Shown in pieces: positions 33,160 to 45,410 of a stretch of 64,000 nucleotides of DNA (position 1 is the first letter of the stretch; each line of letters starts with the position of its first letter). Source of the stretch: Tolypeutes matacus (lineage: Eukaryota; Chordata; Mammalia; Cingulata; Chlamyphoridae); contig JAKSZT010053766.1 of assembly GCA_026826555.1 (NCBI GenBank), positions 868,596 through 932,595 on the forward strand. The letters run 5' to 3'. The notes under the pieces were generated by a model. That model was given only the letters and a program-made list of their open reading frames with translations, was not told the DNA's origin and did no database searches. A program made the translations under genes and the position numbers.

Positions 33160-33250
33160 ATAGTTACTGAATACTTGTGGCAAAGCTCAGTGCTGGGCAT
33201 TTCTAGTGAATTATAAAATAATAAAATGAATGACTAATATGATCTCATGG
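33160..33250 (-). mobile_element. L2/MIR terminus-like fragment, minus strand
   Basis: 'TTACTGAATACTTGTGGCAAAGC' with 'CAGTGCTGGGCATTTC' resembles the reversed terminus of L2 or MIR (GAGCACCTACTATGTGCCAGGC type). Short and diverged. Confidence 0.4.
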
Positions 33251-33790
33251 AGAATGCTTAAAAGCCCAGTTTTTCTTTTATTTGGAGATGAGCAATTTGA
33301 AATATTTTGGTATGCAATTAAAATCTAGGACTTTATAGCAAATAGGGACAGTTACTTATGATAAGTCAGTAAATTCAATTTCTATAAATTAGTTTATTGA
33401 TAAACTGAGCTTGATGCTGAATGTAGTTTCCTTTACTTTAAGATTTTGAGAAATCCAGTTGTTTATCCAAATGATATCTGGATTTTTAATGATATACTTT
33501 TCTGATATCTCTAACCCCAGAATATCTCATTTTAGATCAGCAAGAGAAAATTCCAACCTGGATTTTCCCACTATATTTTAACATATGTTCCTGAAATTAA
33601 AAGCAAAGGAAGCTAAACTTGAATAAAAGTTCAAGGTAAAGAAAATTAAAATTATGTCTAATTTGATTATTTTTTTCTCTGTATATTTAAGCAATTGAAA
33701 TAAAAATATTTATCATAGCACCTATAACAATGAATAAACAATGTTAACTGAATGTCTCTTTTCATGTAACAAAATATTCAATGACTATTT
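33250..33790. other. Unique AT-rich sequence
   Basis: Nothing recognised. Confidence 0.5.
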
Positions 33791-34195
33791 TCTCTGGGCT
33801 TAACAAGGTCTAGGCCCAGTGAGGGGAAGAAATATGAAATCATTACTTTCAGAGAATTTATAATCTATATAAGGTGATAAAGCATAATCAGAAAATACAC
33901 AATGCCTGAGACCACTCTGGAGTTTCACCAGAGAGGTCAAATATAAGTTGAGCCATGTAAAATGAGTCACATTTGGACATGTAAGTAGGAGAGAAGAAAG
34001 TATTCCAGCAACCAAAACTTATGAACAGAAATAAGCAAGGTGAGATAAGAGAATAGGTAAGCAGCATGGTTTAGCTGAAACAAGGCTTTCAGACTGAGAG
34101 CTAATGAGAAGTAGAGTAGCAATTTAAACTGGCATCAGATTGCTAAGAACCTTGAATGTCAAACCAAGAAACGTAATGCTGTATTATTAATAAAT
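33790..34195 (-). mobile_element. L2-like LINE fragment, minus strand
   Basis: The reversed L2 order is suggested by 'TTCAGAGAATTTATAATCTATAT', 'AGAAAGTATTCCAGCAACC', 'GAACAGAAATAAGCAAGG' and 'GCTAAGAACCTTGAATGTC'. Diverged. Confidence 0.45.
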
Positions 34196-34363
34196 GGCTC
34201 ATTCGCCATGTAAGTTGGTTGGCATACTATACCCTGTAGGGACAATTTCAGCCTGTTTTTTGTGTTTCTCCTTGGCTAAGAATGCTTTTCACATTTTTAA
34301 AGTATTGTATTACAAAAAAGAGAATATTCAACAAAGGCTTATGGCCTGCAAAACCTAAAATAT

Positions 34364-34660
34364 TTAGCATACTGCTCTTTTTTTTTTTTTTTTTTTTTTT
34401 TCTTTTCTTTCTTTTTTTAGCATTTGCTTCTTGGAGGACCCAAAAGTTTTTTTTTTTTTTTAAGATTTATTTATTTACTTTATCCATTTTAAATCCCCCT
34501 TTCCCCATTTGCTGGGGCAATTCTCCATGTCTGTTTCCTGCCATCTCTTCTCATCCTCCTCCTCCAGTCTTCACCAGGATTCGATCCTGGAGACCTCCGA
34601 CGTAGGAGAGAGGTGTTCTGCCACCTGTGCCACCTCAGCTCCCTTAGCATACTGCTCTTT
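34364..34660 (-). mobile_element. DAS-type monomeric SINE with apparent 3' transduction and 17-bp TSD
   Basis: A perfect 17-bp TSD, TTAGCATACTGCTCTTT, lies at 34364-34380 and 34644-34660. Between them, on the minus strand: a single tRNA-like unit (34643 down to 34462; A-box-like 'GAGGTGGCACAGGTGGCAG', B-box-like 'GGATCGAATCCTGG'), its A-tail (T-run at 34447-34461), about 28 bases of unrelated sequence plus an A/G-rich stretch, and a second A-run (T-run at 34378-34401). One TSD pair around a SINE, A-tail, extra DNA and second A-tail is the pattern of a read-through transcript that carried downstream DNA. Confidence 0.85.
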
Positions 34661-35740
34661 ACAGAAAAATTTTCTTATCCCTGACTATGAGATTTGGGGC
34701 TTTTCACACTTAGTTTTCTTGTAATTTCTGGTTGAAACTGAACCCTTTTTATAATTTTATAGTAGTTGCCAAATTTAGCCTCCTTTTGCTTCCCTTACAG
34801 GATGTCCAGTTAATTGTGAATGTCAGGCAAACAACATTTTTTTTTTTTGTATAAGTACATGCTATGGACTATTTGAGACATACTTATACTAAATATTATT
34901 TGTTGTTTATCTGAAATTCAAAATTAACTGGGCATCTCATAAATTTTCGAATTAGTAGATCCATATTAATTTAGAACCTAAAGAAAACAAACCTTTATCT
35001 ATGTTGAGGTGATATCATGTGTGAATTTACAGATTATTCTGCTACTTCATTTTAAATTTTGGTTTCATTTTAATCATGATAATCCACAGGAATAAACCAG
35101 TAAATCATGCCAAGTACTTCTTACAGTACTTGTAATCTGTGTCTCCACAATCAATGTGTTTAGGAAAGGCCTTGTCTTTCTCTTCTATAACATGGGACAC
35201 TATAGGATCTTAATAAATGCTTGATGGAAGAATGAATCCCTGGAGATTCAAATATCTACTTAGGTTAGGCTTGACAAACACATGGCCGATTTCACAGAGA
35301 ATTTGTGGAAAGATGGGGTTTGAATAGGGCCAGGATTTATATAAACTGATGTGAAGAAGGGTGAGGAAGAAATTCCTGATATTGTGTGAGAAAAGGATTA
35401 GACATTAGAATGCATCTGATGTTTCAAGGGACACAGAAGTGCTCTAGTTTCTTCTTAATTGGCACATTCATTTTGGGGAGGATAGGGTTGTATATTTAGA
35501 GAGATTTATAGTGGTCAGTTGAAAAACATGTTGAACATTGGGTCTTAGAAAATATGACATTATTGCTAGTCTATAGAATACCTTTTTTATGTGTTTTGAT
35601 CAGGAACTATACAAAGCAGTTCTTAGCTCAAATTAATCTGGTTTTAGAATTTATTGAAAGGGGAGTTCCTGTGAGCAGGACAATAAACAAGAGAGCTATG
35701 GAAACAGTCTGTACCAGATGCAATGATGGTCTAATAGACT
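34661..35740. other. Mostly unique; L2-like terminus near 35190-35240
   Basis: 'GACACTATAGGATCTTAATAAATGC', 'TTGATGGAAGAATGAAT' resembles an L2 terminus on the plus strand. Otherwise nothing recognised; the 66-codon frame at 35554-35754 has no motif. Confidence 0.4.
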
Positions 35741-35744
35741 CTAG

Positions 35745-35931
35745 ACAACACTAACTAAACAAATTTCCACAATGATGGAGACATTCAGTGCTGGTCAATG
35801 GTAGCCACTAGCCAAATGTGCCTAGTGAGCTTCAAATGTAGCTAGTGTGATTGAGAAACCAAATTTTTAATTATATTTAACTTCAATTAATTGAAATTGG
35901 GACAAGTGGCTACTATATTGGACAATACAGG
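35745..35931 (+). mobile_element. hAT-like MITE (Charlie group), plus strand
   Basis: The text 'CAGTGCTGGTCAATGGTAG', 'CCACTAGCCAAATGTG', 'TTAATTATATTTAACTTCAATT' and 'AGTGGCTACTATATTGGACAATACAG' (in parts) matches a common mammalian non-autonomous hAT family. The inner ends are imperfect inverted repeats (35786 onward against 35902-35930). A degraded 'AATTTCCACAATGATGGAGAC' outer part precedes it. Confidence 0.65.
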
Positions 35932-36069
35932 TTTAAATCTTTCAAGACTGAGTAGTTTGTTTACTCTTACAATTCTCACATTATTATTCGACTTTTAAAA
36001 GGGGCTTCTTTGTTTCCATTTAAAATCACATTTATTTTAATAACCTTATTTCTTAAGTGATAAGGTTTT

Positions 36070-36190
36070 ATTCTCTAAAGTTGTGCTGTCCAATGTGGTA
36101 GCCACTAGCTACTAGTGTCTATTTAAATTAAATTAATTAAATTAAAATAAAACAAAAATTCAGTTGTCCAAGTGACTATACACCTCTAGA
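36070..36190 (-). mobile_element. Same hAT-like MITE family, minus strand
   Basis: 'GTTGTGCTGTCCAATGTGG', 'TAGCCACTAGCTACTAGTG' and 'TTAAATTAAATTAATTAAATT' are the same element read in reverse. It lies about 140 bp from the plus-strand copy, forming an inverted pair. Confidence 0.65.
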
Positions 36191-36287
36191 CATGAGTGAC
36201 TGAAATAAGAACAACACCTGAATTCAAGGGAGAGAATAAAGAAGGAATCATTGAACTGTGATATTTGGATGGGTGGACATATATGGG

Positions 36288-36488
36288 TGTCTTAGTTTGC
36301 CACAGGGCTGCTGATGCAAAGTACCAGAAATAGTTTGGTTTTTATAATGGGGATTTTATTTTGGGTAAAATCTTAGAGTTCTGAGGCCGAGAAATGTCCG
36401 AATCAAGGCACCATCAGAGATGCTTTCTCACCAAAGTCAGCTACAGGTGACCCTGGGGTCCCACCACATGGTGAAGATGGCTTTACAG
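36288..36488 (-). mobile_element. Truncated MaLR/ERVL-like LTR, minus strand
   Basis: 'TGTCTTAGTTTGCCACAGGG', 'GCTGATGCAAAGTACCAG', 'GGGGATTTTATTTTGGG' and 'AGAGTTCTGAGGCCGAG' are the reverse complement of an LTR 3' end (R/U5 side). The U3 side is missing. Related to, but shorter than, the solo LTRs at 45416 and 56877. Confidence 0.65.
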
Positions 36489-36489
36489 A

Positions 36490-39400
36490 TTAGAGAACTA
36501 ATAGTAGGAATGACCAAGATTGAAAAGGAGAAGAGAATTCCTTGTGGTATGGAAATAGAGATGTTCAGTTTTCAACATGTTAAAGTAAGAGAGACTCTGT
36601 CTAGGTAGGATGAGTCCAATGTCTTTGCTTTGGAGTAGTCACATGTACCTTTAAGTTTAGTGGTAGGGAAAATGGTAGGGTAAGTGATTTGGTTTAGACG
36701 GATTAACTCCATTTGCAAATGTAGAGAGAGGAATGCCAATTTTAGGTGCACATTAGACATATCTTTGTTTCCCTTTGCAAAGATGAAGTCATCATAGTCA
36801 TGCCCAAGAAGGAGGAAAACAGAGTATTACTAAAAGGAAAGGAAAAGAGAACAGGGATAGGTTGAAGAAAGGACAGTGACATTGTTGGTAAGCTATTGCA
36901 CTAGCATCAATAAACAATTTTTCTAATAAACAATTTTTCAAAGCATGAAAACTCTACTTTCCTTACTACACAAGAAACCATGTGACCCTGGAGCCAAGAT
37001 GTATGATATGAAATTCTCTGAAAAAGTCTCTCTGTGGGAACTAGAAGATGCCAGAATCCTAGACTTGAATAATGCATTTTTTTAACAAAGCATATCCTTT
37101 TAAATAAGTACTGTGTTCGTTGTTATTTAATCTGTAACTAGAACAATCCTTTGCATACAGTGGGTATTCAGGGATTATTTATCAGGAGGAAGGAAATAAA
37201 GCAGGAAGAAAGATAAGGAGGAAGGGAGAAAAGGAGGGAGGGAGGGACAGAGCAAGGAAAGTTGGATAATAAAATTAATAGTATTTTATTACATGCATAT
37301 AGCAAAAATATAAGATTTTCTCCTTCTAACTATATTAGTGATATAACTATAAAATTTTGAGTAATATCTTCTTACATTTTAAAACATGAACTAAAGAACT
37401 AAATTGAATAAAATAATATAATGTATACTTCTCCCTCTTCAAAAACTGTCATCTGTTATAGGGAAAGTGTGGGTTATACAATATCATACCCATTTTCCAT
37501 GTGCTCCATACATCACAGCATAATGTAAAGAATCTATTATATTTAAAGTTCCATGGGAGAAACACAAAATAAACTTTGAAGGATGGAGGCAAAGAGCACC
37601 CATATCCAGATTTTATAACATAACAAAGATTTAAAAGACCTTTTCCCATCACTAATATGAAACAGCTGCTGTCTAACCAAAACACATAAATGTCCTCTGA
37701 AAACAGCTAAATATAATTAGATATGTGTTGTGTATTGTAGATGAAAATGGATTAGTTTGAGGACGAGTGTTGCAAGGGAAGGATCAGTATAAATGTTGAG
37801 TTCGTACAGTTCAAATTGTGAGAATTCAATGGGCAGAAAAAATCTGGAATTATGAACATACAGAGAAATAAAATAAGTGTTTGTTCAATCCCACCTGGAT
37901 TATTTTATCTGTATCCTTAATTTGTTTTAAGCTTGTCTTTTAAGACTGGGGCACTAATCACAGTGTTCAATTTTTTTTCTGAAATACTCTCGGGACATCT
38001 TAATATTTGTTCAATGTCCAGTTTGAAGATATTATTTTATTGAAGATATTAAGCACAATTCAAAGCATTATTCAAAAATCTGGAAAATAGTGTTTCTTTG
38101 CTTTTTTGTGTGCCCTGGTATATTTCTCTATGTGGATTTTATTTTCTAATTCGGAGAACAAGAACAAATAGGCAAAATTAAAAGAATATTTGCATCATTG
38201 TGGTTCTTCCACTCTACTATTTGACAGTGGGTAAATACCTTTGAAACTTCAGTCAAACCATCTAACTTGCTTTATCAGGGCTTGAAATAGATATGTTAGT
38301 CCCAATCAATAAAGTTTCAATTAGTTGAAATGATCAAACCGATAAACATTATTATTTTCAAGTAATTCCAAGCTACATCATAAATCTTATGGGTTACTTT
38401 CAAATTCAAATAGAAATAAATTGGGTTTTTTTGCTTACTAGTTTAAAATGAAGCATAAAACCGACTTGGTTTTTAAAAGTAAGATATGACCAATTGGGCA
38501 AAGATAGAGCTAAGAGAGAAAGGAATATAAGTCAATAGTTACCATGCTAGGGATTTCAGAATTATGTCCAGAATCATCCTAGGATGTTGTTTCATACCTT
38601 TTTCTCCCCACCAAAAGTGATTTGTTATGTATTAACAATTCAAACCAAAACCCAGAATCATAAATATTTAAGATCTCAAGTTGCTTTAAAATAGAGCAAT
38701 GATCATTTTTTTTTCTTGTTTAAAGGTAATCCACCTGAATTACTTAATTGCTTATATGAATGATGGAATTACCGTACTAAGATACTCAGGCAAATTCATT
38801 ATCTTCTCAATGTCATTTTATCATAATGCTATGTTCTTCATCTACATTAGTAGTTATTACTTTTAGAGATTGAGACCCAAAGCCCCAAGCAGTGGGGCAT
38901 AATGAAAAAGTAAACAGAAAATGTAACCGGAATCTCTAAACAGTAGAAAGAAACCAAACACAAAATTGTGAATCTAGGCGTTGTCAAGGAATTGTATGAA
39001 AGAGATCAGCAACTCAGAAAAGTGTTCAAGAATGTTTGACCCCAAAGGAATAACATTTATCAAAGCTATCTGAAAGGAAAATTCTGTCACTTCTGCTTCT
39101 GTGAACGAAGGATAACAAGTAAGTTTGCAATATACACTACTAAATTCAAATCACTTTTTCAGCATCAGGGAAGTGATGTCATTATTGCTTTAGTCTTATT
39201 GGTAGGCAAAAGGGGAAATTTGGTATTGATTGAAACTATATCCCAAATAGGCGTTGATTTTGGAAAACATATAGTTTTATAAAAATGAAATGCATATCAA
39301 TCCCTTTACCAAAAAAACAAAGAAAACCTGTCTTTCATTTTCTTTTCTTCATTTAACTGTAATGACTTGGATTTCAGAATTTGGATAAAAATATAGTTCA

Positions 39401-41035
39401 TGAGCTAAACTTTGATTTAATAAAAGCCCTTATCTTTATTAATATATTGAAGTATTTTAATAATCATCCTTTTAGTTTTTTTCATATTGAAGGCTCAATG
39501 GAGTCAGAAAAACTATGAGACCAAAACCATAACGTTTGACTGTTTTGCTTTATTTTTTTCAGCTTCTAACATATACTTAATTGCTTAACTATTATTTGTC
39601 TTCAAAGTTAAATAATCTGTCAATTTTTGGAAAGAGATAATAGTTTGCCAGTCTTTTTCAGGAAAAAATGACTAGTTTTCAAAGAGTATTTCATGGGGGT
39701 AATTTGGGAATGTGAAGAAAAGAAATGTCACATGTATTTCATAAGGAGAAGAAAGGAAAGGTCTTATTAGTCAGGGAACAGATATAGTAAGTGAAATAGT
39801 GATTTGAATACAGTGCAAATCTATTTCTCTCTCTTCCGAAAGTGTGGATTTATAGTCCAGAGCAGATGTGGTAGCTTCTATAACCATCCAGGACCTTCTA
39901 AAATGTTTTTGGCTTGTCTTCCTCCACAATTTATTTTTATTTCATGTACAATATGACTGCTATTGTTCCTGCTATCACTTCTGCATTCCATCGGCAAACA
40001 GGAAGAAGGAGCAGTTGGGAGCATTTCTCCTTTCTTTAAGAACATGATCCAGAAGTTGTACAGTTCACCCCCACTTAGAGCCCTTTGGTGAAACTTAGTA
40101 CCACACCTAGCTCTAAGGAAATTTTAAAAAACATAGACATTATTCAGGATAGACATGCATCTGCTAAAATTGAAAGGTTCTATTACTAAATAGAATGAAA
40201 TTTTCATCAGTTCTGTACAAATTTTCTATAATTTAAAATGAATTAAGACTGAAGTAGAGGCAAAAAGCTACTAAATATTTTTTAAAACCTTTGACAAGGA
40301 GTTTATAAAAAAATCATAAGAGTTTTATTTTTAAAACTGATTAGAACTGTCTTAGTCATTTTATCTCTCCAGGCTTAAGTGAAAAGTAGAATTAATATCT
40401 AAGTTGACTTTACTTATTAAAGACCTGTGATTCCACGAAGAATTTATAATTTATAATATTTCTCATCTTGTTCTTATATTTTAATCATCTAATGTGCATT
40501 TTTGACAGAAATTTAATCAACTTTCCTTGAGTAGTTTTAGCATTACATATTGTACCAAATAAATATTTGAATATTCCACTGAGATAAATGATGCATTTTC
40601 AAAACAAATTTTTGGTCAACTTTATTTTTGAGTGACTACAATTGTTTGTGGGATGGGGAAAGGGAACATGTATAAATAAAGTTTTTCATGACTTCTACTT
40701 GTTGGAAAACTTACTGTCTGGTGAGGTGAAGAAGGGTAAACAAATAAAAATAGACTTACTAGGATCAGGAAGTACTAATTGTCATCTAGTTTACCCTCTT
40801 ATAATCTTATCCATATGACTGACTAAGGCAATTTACAGAACAGATTGCCTTTTTAATTGTGATTGAGCAAATTCCTTGGTAAAGCTATAGTGTATGGCAT
40901 GTGTGATATCATAAAATACAGCTCTGAACTATTCTGGAATGGAAATTCTCTTTGGTAGAATGTTCGGGAAAGAATTAGATGTAACCAAATTAATCTGTTT
41001 ATGTAACTGGGGACAAACTGATTATTCTTTGGCAG
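36490..41035. other. Long unique AT-rich stretch
   Basis: No gene recognised and no clear repeat apart from a purine-rich tract at 37182-37261 and possible L2-like text at 40680-40790. Frames do not exceed 78 codons. It looks like ordinary intergenic or intronic DNA. Confidence 0.5.
37182..37261. repeat. (GGA/GAAA)n purine-rich tract
   Basis: About 80 bases of nearly pure A/G on the plus strand, including GGAGGGAGGGAGGGA. Such tracts can form triplex DNA in vitro; no role is claimed. Confidence 0.85.
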
Positions 41036-41040
41036 ATAAT

Positions 41041-41195
41041 GTTACACAGCGGAAAGTCCTGTGGCTTTGGAGTGGTATAACTTGGTTTTAAATCTCACTC
41101 CAATATTTAGTAGTTCTCTGGTCTCAATAAATTTTCTTAACCTTTCTAAACCTCAGTGAATTCCTAGGGAAAACTGGGATAATCATGACCTCAGG
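41041..41195 (+). mobile_element. MIR SINE, plus strand
   Basis: 'GTGGCTTTGGAGTGGTATAAC', 'TTAAATCTCACTCCAATATTTAG', 'TTTTCTTAACCTTTCTAAACC', 'TCAGTGAATTCC' and 'GGGATAATCATGACC' (in parts) keep the MIR order. Confidence 0.7.
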
Positions 41196-41199
41196 ATTT

Positions 41200-43225
41200 T
41201 TGGGTTTTGGTTTTGTTTGTTTGTTTTGGTTTTCCACAATAAATGACTGGCAAATAAACTGCTGTTGAACTACCCTATATCCAATTAATTTTACCTATTA
41301 TCAAAGCTGACAGAATTTTTTATACCTTTGTGGAATGGAGGAAGCATTCATAAATGAGTGATTGAAGAAAACCTGTATTAACATACTGTAATGTGGTTTA
41401 TGTTGGAAATCATTTCAATAATGCATAATTCTTAACCAAAAACAAGGGAAGTTCAAGGGCAGCAAATGAAATGTGAGGTGGCGTTAGCGACATTCCAAAA
41501 GGTTTCTGCTTCCTCTGGCCTGGGTGACTACCAACACTGCTTAGCATTTCTATGTTTGTCTTTGGAGATCAAAGCTCATCATCAGCTCTAATCCTCAAAG
41601 CACTTAGGATAAATAGAAAAATATCATCTCTTTAATAGCTCAGCTATTCATTTGGTGTATACAAAAGTCAGATAGAAAAGTGACTTTGATAACATTTTAG
41701 GATAAAAATGCCAATTATTTTACTTAGATTACTTAAAAACATTTCTATTTGAATGTACTAATGCAGAAGCAATATATTAAAAATATTTTACTCATTTGCA
41801 AATAAGATTACATCACCTCTATTTCTTGCTTCTTGTTATTGAAGCTGTTAAAGCCCAAATTTCATAATAGATGCTTCTTATTAAATCTGATATTTTGTTC
41901 CAAACATATTGAAGTAACTTATAATATTAATATCTACAGCAACAGAAAATGAAAATACAGAAGTAGAGGAGGCAGCATAAAGATTCTTTTGAGCTTTAGT
42001 AGAAGTAACTTTGATGATTTATAAAAATCATTCATAAGGTTAAAGAGTTTGTTATTTAAATAAACAACTTAAATATCACAAGGTTTATAGATGCATTTTA
42101 TTTCTCTTTCTTGTAATTATTGTTTTATTTTGTTAAGTAAAATTAGGAAGTAGAAGTAAATAAAAGAAGAAAAGTGATTGTGGATGTTGCAGATGGTATA
42201 ATTTGCCTTCCAAGCAAGGCAGTCTTTTACCACCTACCAAAGACTCCTGGAGAGGTGGCATTAGTAGCTGAGAGAATCAATTTTATTTGTTTGTTGCTTA
42301 CTTAAGGCAGGCCATGTTACTATATGTTTGCTCCTTCCTGGCCCAAAGTATTGGTTTCCTATGTCTCCCTAATTTTATTGAGAGTCTAAAATCCTTACTT
42401 AAGAATTATTTGATCTCATTCAAATATTTTCTATGGAATTCAGATGATGCCATGTCAGTGTCTCTGACAGACCCAAAACTATCAAAATTTTCCAAGAATC
42501 TAAATTGAGTACAATAAATGAACAATATTTTCTTAAGGCCTTTGGGGGAGGGAGGGGTTCAGAGTAAGTTCCATAAAATTTCTCTTGAAGATGGAAGAAG
42601 TTTGTTAATCATGTTCTTAGTATTCATGCAGAGAACTGAAACCTCTCAATTCCCAGTATTCACCCTGAGCAAGCAGGGGTTGAGGAAATAGTGTCTGCAT
42701 AAGGAGGAAGAAGATGCTGGGGTAGAAGTGCCTCAAGTTGCACATAAATGTTTTCCACATGCACCTATTATGGTCTGACTCTAATTGGACTTTAATTTGC
42801 ATGGTTAGGTTCTCATTGAATCTAGTTACACTCTATTTTTTGCCCCTAATAACATCTGTTACCAATTAGTTTCATACAATGATTTGCTTGACTGAAATGT
42901 TAAACTTTTTGCTAACTTACTCAAAATTGGGAAACTGGATTTGCAATGTCCAATCCAAGCCCACTTGAGTCAATCTGAGAAGAGCAATGTGTATATTGGT
43001 AGGCATTTTGCTGCCTAATTAGTAAAATTATTCATATATTTCCTTGGAAATGATAGGCAATCACATCACCTAAAAGAATACTAGCTTCAAGGCCTTTAGC
43101 CAGGATTTCAAATTGCTAAGAGGTCAAGAACCTGATGATTGGGCAAAGCCAAAATCTTCTCTTTGCTTCTTGTTAGTGATTTCCTGGCCATCTCAAAGAG
43201 TAGGGCAATTATGCCAAGCCATTAG
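41200..43225. other. Unique sequence
   Basis: No gene or repeat recognised; frames up to 73 codons only. Confidence 0.5.
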
Positions 43226-43230
43226 AAAGA

Positions 43231-43313
43231 TTTTTTTTTAAGAAGGCACCAAGCATTGAAACCTGGGAACTCATATATGCAAAGAATGTGCTCAACCACT
43301 GAGCTACACCTGT
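43231..43313 (-). mobile_element. tRNA-Ala-like retropseudogene (A-tailed)
   Basis: On the minus strand, 43310-43245 reads as a tRNA-Ala: 'GGTGTAGCTCAGTGGTTGAG' (D arm and A box), an anticodon loop 'CTTTGCA' implying a UGC anticodon, and 'CCCAGGTTTCAATGC' (T arm and B box, with an extra base). It is followed by 'CTTAAAAAAAAT', a short A-tail. Mismatched stems and the tail argue for a dead retroposed copy, not a tRNA gene. It is the same tRNA type from which DAS-SINEs are thought to derive. Confidence 0.7.
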
Positions 43314-43319
43314 TTTGAT

Positions 43320-45410
43320 TACTCTCACTCCATTTTAAATGTTTTCTCTCAATTTTACTTGTATTATATTAATCCAAAAGAAAAGCTATCAATATACCTA
43401 TTCATGCATTGAAGAAATGTCCATAGTAAAGTGTTCAAAGTTCAATAATGTATTATAATATAGGGAACTTATCTTAAAATCATCAGGTGATGAGATCAAT
43501 ATTAGTAATTCATTGTTTCTTCAAGGTCCTTTGATTTTGAAAACAAAGAATTGGGTACACATTTTCAGCCAAACAAATTTTTACAAGAATATTATCATTT
43601 CTATTTTAATCATTCTGCTTACCTACCTTAAAACTTTTTTTTTAAGATTTAAAGAAATACATTCACATGACCATGATAGCTTTAGAGTAAAATAACAACA
43701 CTAATGTGAGGCTCCAGTCTCTTCACCATTATGCCTGACCCCTCTCACCCAACATGTTCCCACTCCTCACTTATCATCTTGACTTTCAATTTTCTAATTT
43801 TGTAGAAATAAAGTGGAAAAAAACATGTTTTTGATCTGTGGGTAGACAGTAGAACTTGATTTTTGATTCGATGTACTTGTTACTGAGACTACAACAAATA
43901 CCTTGTGAAAGATTCCTGATAATGTCATTCCTCTCATGATTTAAAATAATTATTTTTTTATTTTACTTTGAAATATATTTAAGTTTCAGTATTAAATGCT
44001 ATGATGAGCCTGTTTATTCTTTTTTTATTTTAAAGTTGTGATCTACAGATACATCATCATCCACTGAGAAAATTTTAGAAACACTGGTCTAAGAAAAGGA
44101 TATATTTTTCTACTGGATGATTAAGAGGTATTAATTTTTCCCAGTGGCAAGAATGAAATGGACTGGAATTACTAATAAGTCTTTTATAATGTAGTTTTGA
44201 GTGATATTCAATTACCAAACGTAAGGTTTCCTTGAAACACATTTTAATGACTGATTATTTCAGATGCTTCTTCGTTTCTATTAGAAAAATTATTAATATC
44301 AACATTTTTATTACTCTAAACCTATGAATTTTATTCAAATCCAAGTGTAGATCTCATTGAAAGAAAGATCGGTATATTTAGGACCATGGAAACATAAATC
44401 TCTGTTTCCCCTGGAAGATAAACAACTAATTTCCAGTAAACCAAATGGGTAAATTGTGGCTCAGAATTCAGGAGTTATTTAAACATTCATGTTATCATTT
44501 AGATGGTGTTTTTAGGTATTTGTATATAAAATTATCTGTCAATGCATTTTTTCTTGTTTAAAAACACTTAACCACAGTCATTATTTCTAGTCAAGATAGA
44601 ACTAGATTTCAGCTGCTGTGGAAGTAAAACCTGAGAATGTTGTGACTGACTCTACTTCATATCCTGCTTTCCCTCTCTGGGTAGCACCATAAGGAGTGAA
44701 ACAAGTTGAATCTGATTAAAAACCTATTGATGCCCTTTTAGGGAGATAATAGATGTGCGGGAAGATCTATTTGAAAATTATATGATTTTCTTTTGCAGTA
44801 GAGACTTCAAAACAAATAACAAAGTCAAATTTAGATTTAACATTTCAGTAATAGAGATGAAATATTCCAAAAATATCAATTGACCTGTTGTTCTTATTCA
44901 CTGAAATTATTGTGGTAGAACAATGCTTTTGAGGCAGTGAAGTCATAAACAACCCATACTCTTTCTGTCTCATTGTTCTTGGGCTATGGTCATACTACTT
45001 TGATGCTTTTTCTAGAAAAAAGTCTTTTCCTTTCTTAATTCTGTCCATTAGGTGTGATTCCCACAGCCACACATTTGCAGAAATGATTTCCTTTAAAAAA
45101 GAAATCAAATTAAACCATTTATCACCTTCTTTTTCCAAAAGGGAGAGTAACAAATTAGCCCTATATTCTACCATGCAGTTGATAGATGGGAAATAAAGAC
45201 ATAGACTCGTTTATTTTAGCTGCTAACATGGAAATAAAACACTTCTTGGGCTACAAGCCAAGAGTCTTTCAGAGATGAAGGCTATAGAATATGGTGAGCA
45301 CATGATGGAAACATTTACTCCTATGTCCAAAGGCAACAAAATATTCTGTCTTCCATCCCTTAATACCAACTATTAACCTAGGACTAGAGAAATCTAACAC
45401 TTTGCATTAT
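43320..45410. other. Unique AT-rich sequence
   Basis: No gene or repeat recognised. Confidence 0.5.

Noticed and set aside
43231..43313. Functional tRNA-Ala gene
   Set aside because: Acceptor and T-arm pairing are damaged, an extra base disturbs the B box, and an A-tail follows; this is a retropseudogene.
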